Below are positions 32,680 to 39,782 of a stretch of 50,920 bases of DNA, one piece after another (position 1 is the first letter of the stretch; each line of letters begins with the position of its first letter). The position numbers and the translations under genes were made by a program. Under the pieces are notes generated by a model, which saw only the letters and a program-made list of their open reading frames with translations, searched no databases and had not been told where the DNA came from. Source of the DNA: Alistipes sp. CAG:831 (GTDB lineage: Bacteria > Bacteroidota > Bacteroidia > Bacteroidales > UBA932); contig HF990413.1 in the NCBI GenBank assembly GCA_000432775.1, forward strand, positions 1-50,920, given 5' to 3'.

Positions 32680-33174
32680 ATGAAAGTCTTGCCTTACAGA
32701 ATAGGTCACGGCTACGATGTGCACGCCCTCGGAGAGGGACTGGAGCTGTGGCTCGGCGGGGTGAGGATCCCGCATACAAAGGGGTGCATAGCCCATTCGG
32801 ACGGGGATGTGGCCATCCATGCTCTCTGTGACGCGATGCTCGGAGCCCTGGCTCTCGGGGACATAGGGCAGCATTTCCCGGATACTTCGGATGAGTTCAA
32901 GGGCATCGACAGCAGGATACTGCTGCGCAGGGTCAACGGCCTTATCCGTGAGTACGGCTACGAAGTGGCCAATGCCGACATTACCATCGCTGCCCAAAAG
33001 CCCAAACTGGCCGGATATATAGGACGGATGCGGGAGACTTTGGCCGGAGACCTGGAAGTGGACGTCTCACAGGTATCTGTCAAGGCCACCACGACCGAAC
33101 ATCTCGGTTTTACCGGCCGGGAGGAAGGCATCGCTGTCTGGGCCTCAGTCCTGCTGGCAGTTGCGCAAGAGTAA
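32680..33174 (+). CDS. ispF: 2-C-methyl-D-erythritol 2,4-cyclodiphosphate synthase
   Basis: The 164-residue MEP-pathway enzyme has IGHGYDVHALGEG (zinc ligands DVH), IAHSDGDVAIHALCDAMLGA (AHSDGDV), PDTSDEFKGIDSRILL and VKATTTEHLGFTGREEGI. It forms the cyclodiphosphate on the way to isoprenoid precursors. ATG 32680 is the family start (MKVLPYRIGHGYDVH). The frame remains open upstream for about 540 bases, but that part overlaps the phosphoesterase gene and does not match the family. It is followed by the repeat-rich non-coding region. Confidence 0.95.
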   Translation: MKVLPYRIGHGYDVHALGEGLELWLGGVRIPHTKGCIAHSDGDVAIHALCDAMLGALALGDIGQHFPDTSDEFKGIDSRILLRRVNGLIREYGYEVANADITIAAQKPKLAGYIGRMRETLAGDLEVDVSQVSVKATTTEHLGFTGREEGIAVWASVLLAVAQE

Positions 33175-34010
33175 CCTCCCTGCAGTATGCGGTCAGTAGA
33201 AATTCCCAATCCGGATCCTGACATCAGGCGGCAGGGGCTGCGGGTAACCGCGGCTCAGTAGAAACTCCTTGTGGATAAATATCTATTGTTCCATGAAAAG
33301 CACTGTGGCCGACAAAACGGATGAGATGAGCTTGCGGAACAACAGCATACCGGCTCACAACTGCATGTTGTGCATCACCTTGTTTTGTATATTGATTATG
33401 AATAGTCGCTCATTAAGAAGGTGCTAATCGCATAGGAATCAATAAAATAAAGAGATAAAACAGTTGAAGAAGTCCGCAAAAGAGTTATCATCAGGCATAA
33501 AAACCTTGCAGAAAATGATAGGAAAATCCCCCGGTGAGCTCCCTCCCAAGGTCTCCCTGCCCGGCCCGAACCCGTCATTCCCCGGAGGCCTGGACGTCAA
33601 CTGGAAATGCCCGCACGCCCCATTCTTGCAAGACTCTATACATCAAGTATTTGCAGAAAGTGCCCGTGGATACCTCAATTCTTAAAACGCCAGCTTCCAC
33701 AGCGCAACTTTCTAACAGGTTGATTATCCGCTAGTTCTCGATTTGTCCCGTGCCAACGATTCTTTTTCGTGCATTTCCGCAAGCGCATCGGGAAGGGCGG
33801 CGTGGTACCTTAAGAAGCTGATGAGAGCGCGCGCCGACAAGCACCGCAGGGCTTATTGTGCCTTTGGATACTGAGCCCGCAAATGCTTCGCACAACTGCC
33901 TCACTGCGACAGGCTTGATAAAATGCGCTTCGTAAGGGGCGACTAATTATCTCCCAGTCAATCCGCTACCACAATAGCAGTAATCCACGCGATTCGGAAC
34001 CATTGTGGCG

Positions 34011-34211
34011 ATGGGTCACACGTCTACGGGTTCTGCTGGTGTAAGTAGTGATTGCCGCGAGTGCCGGAAGGTGCCGATGAAACGCCGTTTTTGTCGTCAC
34101 CTTCTGCTGGTGTAAGCAGTGGAATCTCCTTTAGAGGCATCTACTGAATGGGTCACACATCTGTAAGTTCTGGAAGGTGCCGATGAAACTGCTATTTCGT
34201 CGGCACCTTCC
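34011..34211. repeat. Two diverged copies of a hairpin module
   Basis: Copy 1 begins ATGGGTCACACGTCTACGGG (34011) and copy 2 ATGGGTCACACATCTGTAAG (34148). Each is followed by a TTCTG and then by a hairpin whose left arm is GGAAGGTGCCGATGAAA. In copy 2 the arms (34172-34188 and 34195-34211) pair over 17 bases with one G.T; in copy 1 (34066-34104) the pairing is less exact. TTCTGCTGGTGTAAGYAGTG is also repeated at 34031 and 34103. Confidence 0.7.
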
Positions 34212-34510
34212 GTGCCGTCTTCGCTCGTGACCTTTATCTATGTCTCCGAGGCGCGGTATTCAGTCCCATTCGTGCCATACTCATGCTGTGAGAGTTGGCT
34301 GTTGACCGGTAAACCACACGCCCAACGCCGTGCCCGAGGCCTTTAGTGCGCAGAATCAAATTAAATTGCGCTCAGCTAATCTCAGATGGTCGTAAATGTT
34401 TTTCTTTTCCGGCTCGTAAACCCGTATTCGTTTCTTCGCTGAATTTCTGCCGCCCTGCAATATGGCGTGAGGTTGTGGCTGTATATAGCAGTGTGATACA
34501 CTGTAGTGCA

Positions 34511-34619
34511 GTCATAAGACATATCCCTGAAAAAGACTTGCCGCCCTCGGCACTAGAGGGAGGGGCCCGCCGTGAAGCGGTGGGAGGGCCTGGTCTTTTT
34601 CAGGGATATGTCTTGTGAC
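34511..34619. repeat. 109-bp long hairpin element
   Basis: AAGACATATCCCTGAAAAAGAC (34516 on) is the exact reverse complement of the sequence at 34593-34614, a perfect 22-bp arm that extends to 27 bp with one G.T pair (34511-34537 and 34593-34619). The 55-base centre is GC-rich and holds a smaller CCGC/GCGG stem. It resembles a palindromic MITE-like or REP-type unit. GTCTTGTGACG is then repeated in tandem at 34610-34620 and 34621-34631. Confidence 0.8.
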
Positions 34620-34649
34620 GGTCTTGTGACGATTGTCTTATAACCCTGC

Positions 34650-34704
34650 ACTCCTTCGGAAGGAGTCGCGTTTCCCCGCATTTCGTTACTCCTTCCGAAG
34701 GAGT
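34650..34704. repeat. Pair of 17-bp palindromes
   Basis: ACTCCTTCGGAAGGAGT (34650-34666) and ACTCCTTCCGAAGGAGT (34688-34704) are palindromes differing only at the central base, 21 bases apart. GCGTTTCCCC and AGGGGACGC around the second add an outer stem. The arrangement resembles a paired REP/BIME unit. Confidence 0.8.
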
Positions 34705-34744
34705 AGGGGACGCCCACCATCGCTGCAGGCACCGGAGAGTCATT

Positions 34745-34923
34745 TTGAACGAATTTACTTCGGGGTGCACTCTCTTTTCCAGCCACTTGAAAATCAGCAC
34801 TCTGCGAATCATGCTGCACATTTGGCCTGTCCCGTAGGAGGGCGGATGTGCAGTGCGTTTTGTAACTATTTGATTTACAAGGATGTTTTTCTCTTCTGTG
34901 CACCCCGAAGTAAATTCGTTCAA
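34745..34923. mobile_element. 179-bp MITE-like element with 26-bp perfect inverted ends
   Basis: TTGAACGAATTTACTTCGGG and the six following bases (34745-34770) are the exact reverse complement of 34898-34923. The 127-base interior has its own stem (CTGCACAT...ATGTGCAG around 34813-34852) and no gene. Long perfect terminal repeats on a short non-coding core are the hallmark of miniature inverted-repeat elements. No clear target-site duplication is seen, so the identity is tentative. Confidence 0.55.
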
Positions 34924-35110
34924 AGCAGGTGTAATATTCTGCCCATCACTTGCCCAAAATCAAGGGATTGTCGTTATGCGGCAGCTCTCTGATCGTCATG
35001 TACTTCCTTAATCGCAACAAGAAGATACGGGAAGTATAGAATATGGTCACTTCTTGCGGCAAGGGGTATTTTGCGGATAGTCACTCCTTGCGATGACCGT
35101 CGTATGACGG

Positions 35111-35247
35111 TTTATGGAAGTGAGGGCCATTAGCTGTCCTGATAGAGGGTCTGCCAGCCTCGGACGGTACGGACCCTTCAGTTTATGGAAGTGAGGGTCC
35201 TTAGTTGTCCTGATAGAGGGCCTGCCAGACCCGGACGGTACGGACCG
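35111..35247. repeat. 71-bp-period tandem duplication of the folP 3' end
   Basis: TTTATGGAAGTGAGGG starts at 35111 and again at 35182, and the similarity continues through the TGTCCTGATAGAGGG and CGGACGGTACGGACC segments. The right-hand copy includes the last 15 or so codons and stop of folP; the left-hand copy lies beyond the stop and is about 10% diverged. Confidence 0.88.
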
Positions 35248-36058
35248 CTTCGGCTACGTCGTGGACGCGTAGGATGGAGGCACCGCGCTCGAGGGCTGCC
35301 AGATGCAGGACCTGGGTCTGCGGGAGGGACTCTTCAGGAGTGATGTCCAGCAGTCTGTATATCATGCTTTTGCGGGAGACACCGACCAGAACCGGACGGT
35401 CCGGTGCGGAAAATCGGTCCAGATGTCTGAGCAGCGTGTAGTTCTGCTCTACGGTCTTTGCGAATCCGAAGCCCGGGTCGAGAATCCATTTGCGGATACC
35501 GTGCTCTTCGGCTTTCTGTCCGAAAACCTTGAAATATTCCAGCACTTCCTCCACCACATCGCCGTACTCGCAGAGCGACTGCATCGTCTTGGGTGTACCT
35601 CTTTTGTGCATTGCCACATATTCCAGTCCCAGCCTTCCGACCAAAGGCAGCATCAGTGGATCGTCCTCTCCGGCCGATATGTCATTGACCAGATAGTCTC
35701 CGACAGCATCGAAGCACCGTTCCGCGACTGATGCCCAGTAGGTATCCACCGATATCCTGAACCCGTCTCCAAAGTTGCGGCGCAGTTCCTTCAGGAACGG
35801 TCCGAGCCGGCGCCATTCTTCTTCCGCTCCGACTCCTTCCGAGCCCGGTCTCGTGGAGCAGGCACCTACATCTATGATGTCTGCGCCTTCCTTGAGCATC
35901 CGCCCGGCTCTGTCCAGTGCACGGTGTATGTCGGTGTCGCCTGAGGGGGAGAGGCAGCGGCTTTCGGCGAAATAGGAGTTGTCGGTAAGGTTGACGATGC
36001 CCATGACGGAAATCCGTCGGTTGCAGGGAAATGACTGTATGGCAGAATTTTGTATCAT
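35201..36058 (-). CDS. folP: Dihydropteroate synthase
   Basis: The 285-residue enzyme joins p-aminobenzoate to 6-hydroxymethyl-dihydropterin pyrophosphate in folate synthesis and is the sulfonamide target. Signatures are VMGIVNLTDNSYFAESR (pterin site), GADIIDVGACSTRPGSEGV, LVNDISAGEDDPLM, MHKRGTPKTMQ, WILDPGFGFAKT and VGVSRKSMI. The family motif DVGGxSTRPG reads DVGACSTRPG here. The last 15 or so codons are duplicated in a diverged copy just past the stop. Divergent from rsmE. Confidence 0.94.
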   Translation of the reverse strand: MIQNSAIQSFPCNRRISVMGIVNLTDNSYFAESRCLSPSGDTDIHRALDRAGRMLKEGADIIDVGACSTRPGSEGVGAEEEWRRLGPFLKELRRNFGDGFRISVDTYWASVAERCFDAVGDYLVNDISAGEDDPLMLPLVGRLGLEYVAMHKRGTPKTMQSLCEYGDVVEEVLEYFKVFGQKAEEHGIRKWILDPGFGFAKTVEQNYTLLRHLDRFSAPDRPVLVGVSRKSMIYRLLDITPEESLPQTQVLHLAALERGASILRVHDVAEAVRTVRVWQALYQDN

Positions 36059-36175
36059 TCTTTGTGACTTTTAGCAGGACGCAAGATAGAAAAAAAAGTA
36101 AATAGTCCGGTACGGCAATGGAGGCCTGATGGAGGTCATGGTGATTTTAGGGCTGGCAGGATACGCAAAAAAGAG

Positions 36176-36183
36176 TATATTTG
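36176..36183 (+). promoter_or_regulatory. -7 box abutting the rsmE start codon
   Basis: TATATTTG is a perfect TAnnTTTG match ending five bases before the ATG at 36189. The transcript would be leaderless or nearly so. Confidence 0.5.
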
Positions 36184-36188
36184 CCGAT

Positions 36189-36959
36189 ATGGAAGTTTTT
36201 TATTCAAACGATATCCGCGACGGGAGGATCCGTCTCTCTCCCGAGGAGTCCGCTCATTGTGTCAAGGTGCTCAGGCACAGGGTAGGAGATGAGGTCTATG
36301 TGAGCGGGGGTGACGGCAATCTGTACCGCTGTACCCTAGAGGAGGCGGACAGCCGTGCGGCGGTGGCCCGGGTGCTTTCGGTAGAGGGCGGTTTCGGGAC
36401 GCATCCCTACCGGCTGTGGATGGCGGTGGCTCCCACGAAGAACATCGACCGCTTCGAGTGGTTTACCGAGAAAGCCACCGAGATGGGGGTGGACCGGATC
36501 ACACCTCTGCTCTGCGCCCATTCGGAACGGAAGGTGTACAATCAGGAGCGCGGGCAGCGGGTCATAGTCGCAGCCGCCAAGCAGTCCCTTAAAGGCAAGG
36601 TACCCCAACTCGACGGACTGACTTCGTTCCGGGCACTGATGGAGGAGCTGCATTCCGCGGGATTCACCGGGCAGAAGTTCATTGCATATTGCGACAGCGA
36701 CATTGCTGCCGGGCTGAATACCAGAGTGCCGCTGACCGGAGCGGTTGCTGCCGTGAAGACGGAAGGGGAGGCGGCAGCCGGAGAGGCCCTGCCCGGAGCA
36801 TTGTTCCTGATCGGGCCTGAGGGGGATTTTTCCTCGGAGGAGATCGCCGCTGCCATGGAGGCCGGTTTTACACCCCTGTCCCTCGGACCGTCGCGCCTGC
36901 GTACTGAGACGGCGGCAGCCCTTTGTGTAGCAGCCGTATACACCGCATTGTGCGTTTGA
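36189..36959 (+). CDS. rsmE: 16S rRNA (uracil1498-N3)-methyltransferase
   Basis: The 256-residue SPOUT methyltransferase modifies U1498 of 16S rRNA. The N-terminal PUA-like part has MEVFYSND and ESAHCVKVLRHRVGDEV. The trefoil-knot region has ATEMGVDRITPLLCAHSER, AAAKQSLKGKVPQLDGL, LIGPEGDFSSEEIAAA and SLGPSRLRTETAAA. ATG 36189 is the family start; longer frames from 36129 are open but would include the -7 box. A stretch of about 20 residues before LPGALFLIGPEGDF (VKTEGEAAAGEA) is a low-complexity insert compared with the usual spacing. Confidence 0.94.
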   Translation: MEVFYSNDIRDGRIRLSPEESAHCVKVLRHRVGDEVYVSGGDGNLYRCTLEEADSRAAVARVLSVEGGFGTHPYRLWMAVAPTKNIDRFEWFTEKATEMGVDRITPLLCAHSERKVYNQERGQRVIVAAAKQSLKGKVPQLDGLTSFRALMEELHSAGFTGQKFIAYCDSDIAAGLNTRVPLTGAVAAVKTEGEAAAGEALPGALFLIGPEGDFSSEEIAAAMEAGFTPLSLGPSRLRTETAAALCVAAVYTALCV

Positions 36960-36982
36960 CTTGACAAGGAATAATAGATCTT

Positions 36983-38149
36983 ATGGAAAAACTATACAGA
37001 ACCTCAGCCGCATCGGCCTTTGCGGATTCCAAGCCGCATTATGCGATTCTGGACGGACTCCGCGGAGTGGCTGCGCTGACTGTGATCTGGTATCATGTCT
37101 TCGAAGGATTCGCGACCAGCCCATTGGACCAGAAATTCAATCACGGTTATCTGGCGGTGGATTTTTTCTTCATTCTTTCAGGTTTTGTCGTAGGCTATGC
37201 CTATGATGACCGCTGGGCCGGAAGGAGTGCCGGCGGAGGCATGCGGATGAGGGATTTTCTCAAGCGCAGGATAGTGCGTCTGCACCCGATGGTGGTGCTC
37301 GGCTCTGTGCTCGGGGCGGTGACTTTCCTGATTCAGGGTTCGGTGCAGTGGGACGGGACGCATGTCCCCTTCGGTATGGTGATGCTGGCCATGCTGTTGG
37401 GAATGTTTCTCATACCTGCTTATCCCGGAGCCCCTTATGAGGTGAGGGGCAACAATGAGATGTATCCCCTTAACGGACCGAGCTGGTCGCTTTTCTTTGA
37501 GTATATCGGCAATATCCTCTATGCGCTGGTCCTCAGGCGGCTCCCTACACGCTGGCTGGCGGTGGTGACTGTCGTCTCGGGAGTAGGGCTGGCAGGCTAT
37601 GCCGTGGGCGGTCTGTCCGGCTACGGGCATCTCGGGGTGGGTTGGTCGATGACGGACTGGAACCTGCCCGGCGGATTTCTGAGACTGATGTTCTCCTTCT
37701 CCGTCGGACTGCTGATGTCCCGCAACTTCAGGCCTTGGAAGGTGCGCGGAGCGTTCTGGATATGCTCTGCGGCGGTGATAGTCCTGCTGTCGCTCCCGAG
37801 AATAGGCGGTGAGGGCAATATGTGGCTGAACGGTCTGTATGAGGCGGTCTGCGTGACCTGCATATTCCCCCTGCTGGTATACATGGGGGCGTCGGGACGG
37901 ATATCGGAAGGTCTGCCGATGAGGGTGTGCAGGTTCCTCGGAGACATCTCCTATCCCGTGTACATCATCCATTACCCGTTCATGTATCTGTTCTATGCGT
38001 GGACTTTCACAGGAGTGCCCTTCTCCACTGCCTGGCCATGGGCCGTGACGGTGTTTGCCGGCAGTGTCATTCTGGCGTATGTCCTTCTGAAAGTGTACGA
38101 CGAGCCTGTCCGGAGGTGGCTCGGACGCCGGTGGCTGCACCGTTCCTGA
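36983..38149 (+). CDS. Acyltransferase 3 family membrane protein
   Basis: The 388-residue integral membrane protein has about ten hydrophobic segments and the OafA/NodX/YrhL acyltransferase-3 hallmarks: YAILDGLRGVAALTVIWYHV, NHGYLAVDFFFILSGFVVGY and FLKRRIVRLHPM, with GPSWSLFFEYIGN further along. Such enzymes O-acetylate (or otherwise acylate) surface sugars. The acceptor is unknown. It starts 23 bases after rsmE and may be read through from it. Confidence 0.88.
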   Translation: MEKLYRTSAASAFADSKPHYAILDGLRGVAALTVIWYHVFEGFATSPLDQKFNHGYLAVDFFFILSGFVVGYAYDDRWAGRSAGGGMRMRDFLKRRIVRLHPMVVLGSVLGAVTFLIQGSVQWDGTHVPFGMVMLAMLLGMFLIPAYPGAPYEVRGNNEMYPLNGPSWSLFFEYIGNILYALVLRRLPTRWLAVVTVVSGVGLAGYAVGGLSGYGHLGVGWSMTDWNLPGGFLRLMFSFSVGLLMSRNFRPWKVRGAFWICSAAVIVLLSLPRIGGEGNMWLNGLYEAVCVTCIFPLLVYMGASGRISEGLPMRVCRFLGDISYPVYIIHYPFMYLFYAWTFTGVPFSTAWPWAVTVFAGSVILAYVLLKVYDEPVRRWLGRRWLHRS

Positions 38150-38231
38150 GCCTTCCATGCAATCCGGGTCGTTCCGTAATAGGTGCACTGTTTCCGGTAA
38201 AAGGGGTATCGGTGCATGGCTGTCATGCTGT

Positions 38232-38239
38232 TATTTTTG
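38232..38239 (+). promoter_or_regulatory. -7 box of the lipoprotein hydrolase gene
   Basis: TATTTTTG fits TAnnTTTG and lies 24 bases before the ATG at 38264. Confidence 0.55.
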
Positions 38240-38263
38240 CACCGTGAAAAAATCCTTACAGCA

Positions 38264-39340
38264 ATGAGAAAGATAACAGCAATAATCCTGCTTGCAGCCG
38301 GAGCGATGGCGGCGCTTCAGTCGTGCGCCGTCAACCGGCAGGAAGCCGGAAATCAAAAAGACAGCAATATGGAACAACTGACACTTACAACCGAGTGGGA
38401 CAAGACATTCCCCCAGAGCGACAAGGTCGTGCACAGCAAGGTGACGTTCGTCAACCGTTACGGCATTACCTTGGCGGCAGACATGTATGTACCTGAGAAT
38501 GCAGAGGGCAGGCTTCCGGCCATAGCGGTCAGCGGACCGTTCGGAGCCGTGAAGGAGCAGTGCTCCGGACTTTACGCGCAGACGCTGGCTGAGATGGGTT
38601 TCCTTACCATAGCATTCGATCCTTCCTTTACCGGAGAAAGCGGCGGGCAGCCGAGATATGTGGCATCGCCTGATATCAACACCGAGGATTTCAGTGCGGC
38701 CGTGGACTTTCTCTCGACAAATGAGATGGTCGATCCCGAGCGTATAGGCATCCTCGGCATCTGCGGCTGGGGCGGATTTGCAGTCAATGCTGCGGCCGTC
38801 GATACCCGCATCAAGGCTACCGTAGCCTCCACCATGTATGATATCAGCCGCAATACAGCCAACAATTATTTCGATGCGGATGACAATGCCGATGCCCGTC
38901 ACGCCATGCGCCAGGCCCTGAATGCCCAGCGCACGGAGGACTACAGGAACGGCAGCTATGCCCTGGCCGGCGGTGTGGTGGATCCCCTGCCTGAGGATGC
39001 TCCCCAGTTCGTCAAGGATTACTACGCCTATTACAAGACTCCGAGAGGATATCATAAGCGTTCGCTCAACTCCAACGGAGGATGGAACCGGACCTCGGCC
39101 CTGTCTTTCCTGAATATGCCTATCCTCTCGTATGCCGGCGAGATCCGCAGCGCGGTCCTTCTTGTGCATGGAGAGAACGCCCATTCCCGCTATTTCAGCG
39201 AGGATACATACAAAAAACTCAAAGGCGACAACAAGCGGCTGATGATCATCCCTGGAGCCGTACATACCGACCTGTACGACAATATGGACAAGATTCCATT
39301 CACCGAGATAGCCGCCTTCTACAACCAGTATCTCAGATAA
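38264..39340 (+). CDS. Lipoprotein alpha/beta hydrolase with a Cys nucleophile
   Basis: The 358-residue product has a lipoprotein signal (MRKITAIILLAAGAMAA then LQSC) so should be anchored in the envelope. The fold is an alpha/beta hydrolase: VSGPFGAVKEQ (oxyanion region), DPSFTGESGGQP, a nucleophile elbow reading GICGWGG, VLLVHGENAHSRYFSE, and IPGAVHTDLYD (catalytic His). The nucleophile position holds Cys, as in dienelactone hydrolases, rather than Ser. Substrate unknown. ATG 38264 is chosen because the signal peptide begins there and a -7 box lies 24 bases upstream. A good terminator follows. Confidence 0.87.
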   Translation: MRKITAIILLAAGAMAALQSCAVNRQEAGNQKDSNMEQLTLTTEWDKTFPQSDKVVHSKVTFVNRYGITLAADMYVPENAEGRLPAIAVSGPFGAVKEQCSGLYAQTLAEMGFLTIAFDPSFTGESGGQPRYVASPDINTEDFSAAVDFLSTNEMVDPERIGILGICGWGGFAVNAAAVDTRIKATVASTMYDISRNTANNYFDADDNADARHAMRQALNAQRTEDYRNGSYALAGGVVDPLPEDAPQFVKDYYAYYKTPRGYHKRSLNSNGGWNRTSALSFLNMPILSYAGEIRSAVLLVHGENAHSRYFSEDTYKKLKGDNKRLMIIPGAVHTDLYDNMDKIPFTEIAAFYNQYLR

Positions 39341-39371
39341 TATACGGCCTGGGAATCAGTAGTGTGTGTCC

Positions 39372-39410
39372 AATGCCGCGGCTGCAATTTTGCACCTGCG
39401 GCATTTTTTA
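39372..39410 (+). terminator. Intrinsic terminator after the hydrolase gene
   Basis: AATGCCGC (39372-39379) pairs with GCGGCATT (39398-39405), followed by a T-run to 39409. It lies 32 bases past the stop at 39340. Confidence 0.75.
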
Positions 39411-39411
39411 T

Positions 39412-39419
39412 TACTTTTG
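39412..39419 (+). promoter_or_regulatory. -7 box of the mutL operon
   Basis: TACTTTTG fits TAnnTTTG and lies 27 bases before the ATG at 39447, just after the preceding terminator. It would drive the 109-residue protein, mutL and probably the genes after it. Confidence 0.6.
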
Positions 39420-39446
39420 TAAGTTGCAACATTAAAGATATAAGAG

Positions 39447-39776
39447 ATGGGTATCAGTTTTTTCAAAGTCCCCAGCCACCGCGTATTCCACTATGAGCCC
39501 CGCTATTGGGACGAGCGGAAGGAACATCGCGAGATGGTCAAGAACGAGACACTCCGGGAAAAGGCCCTCAGGGAGGGCCGGGAGTGGAAGGACGAGTCGT
39601 ACAGGCCGGGCATGTACATCAGCGGCAAGTTCCAGGAGCAGGCCCGCAACAACAGGCGCGGCTCGCTCAGCAAGAACCTCACCCGTATCATAGGCCTGGT
39701 GTCGGTAGCCACGTTCATTGCGCTCCTCTACTTTTTTGCGAAATATGCTACCATCGTACTGGAATCCCTGCGCTAG
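39447..39776 (+). CDS. Small conserved-looking membrane protein, unknown function
   Basis: The 109-residue protein is basic and charged for the first 75 residues (HEPRYWD-like segment YEPRYWDERKEHREM and KALREGREWKDES) and has one C-terminal membrane helix (LVSVATFIALLYFFAKYA). No signal peptide is present, so the charged part should face the cytosol. It starts after a strong -7 box and ends 6 bases before mutL. I recognise the arrangement as common upstream of mutL in Bacteroidales, but do not know the function. Confidence 0.78.
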   Translation: MGISFFKVPSHRVFHYEPRYWDERKEHREMVKNETLREKALREGREWKDESYRPGMYISGKFQEQARNNRRGSLSKNLTRIIGLVSVATFIALLYFFAKYATIVLESLR

Positions 39777-39782
39777 TCCGAG

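Larger units (their letters stand above)
33175..35180. other. Repeat-rich region without a convincing gene
   Basis: About 2 kb between ispF and folP carries no frame with recognisable homology or convincing coding character. Short frames here (for example 33464-33685 and 34600-34923) run across palindromes and look accidental. Instead the sequence contains paired direct repeats at 33193/33255 (TCAGTAGAAAYTCC), two diverged copies of a GGTCACAC-to-hairpin module (34011-34211), a 109-bp hairpin, two identical-type 17-bp palindromes, a 179-bp element with 26-bp inverted ends, and a tandem copy of the folP 3' end. This looks like an accumulation of small non-coding mobile or structured elements. 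Confidence 0.6.

Noticed and set aside
33464..33685. 73-residue frame beginning MKKSAKELSSGIK in the repeat-rich region
   Set aside because: After the start the sequence is Pro-rich without a family pattern; it could be accidental, so it is not called.
34011..34211. CRISPR array
   Set aside because: Only two diverged copies are present, without regular spacers or cas genes in the window.
34600..34923. 107-residue minus-strand frame across the palindromes
   Set aside because: It starts inside one inverted-repeat arm and runs through two palindromes, so it reflects repeat structure rather than a gene.
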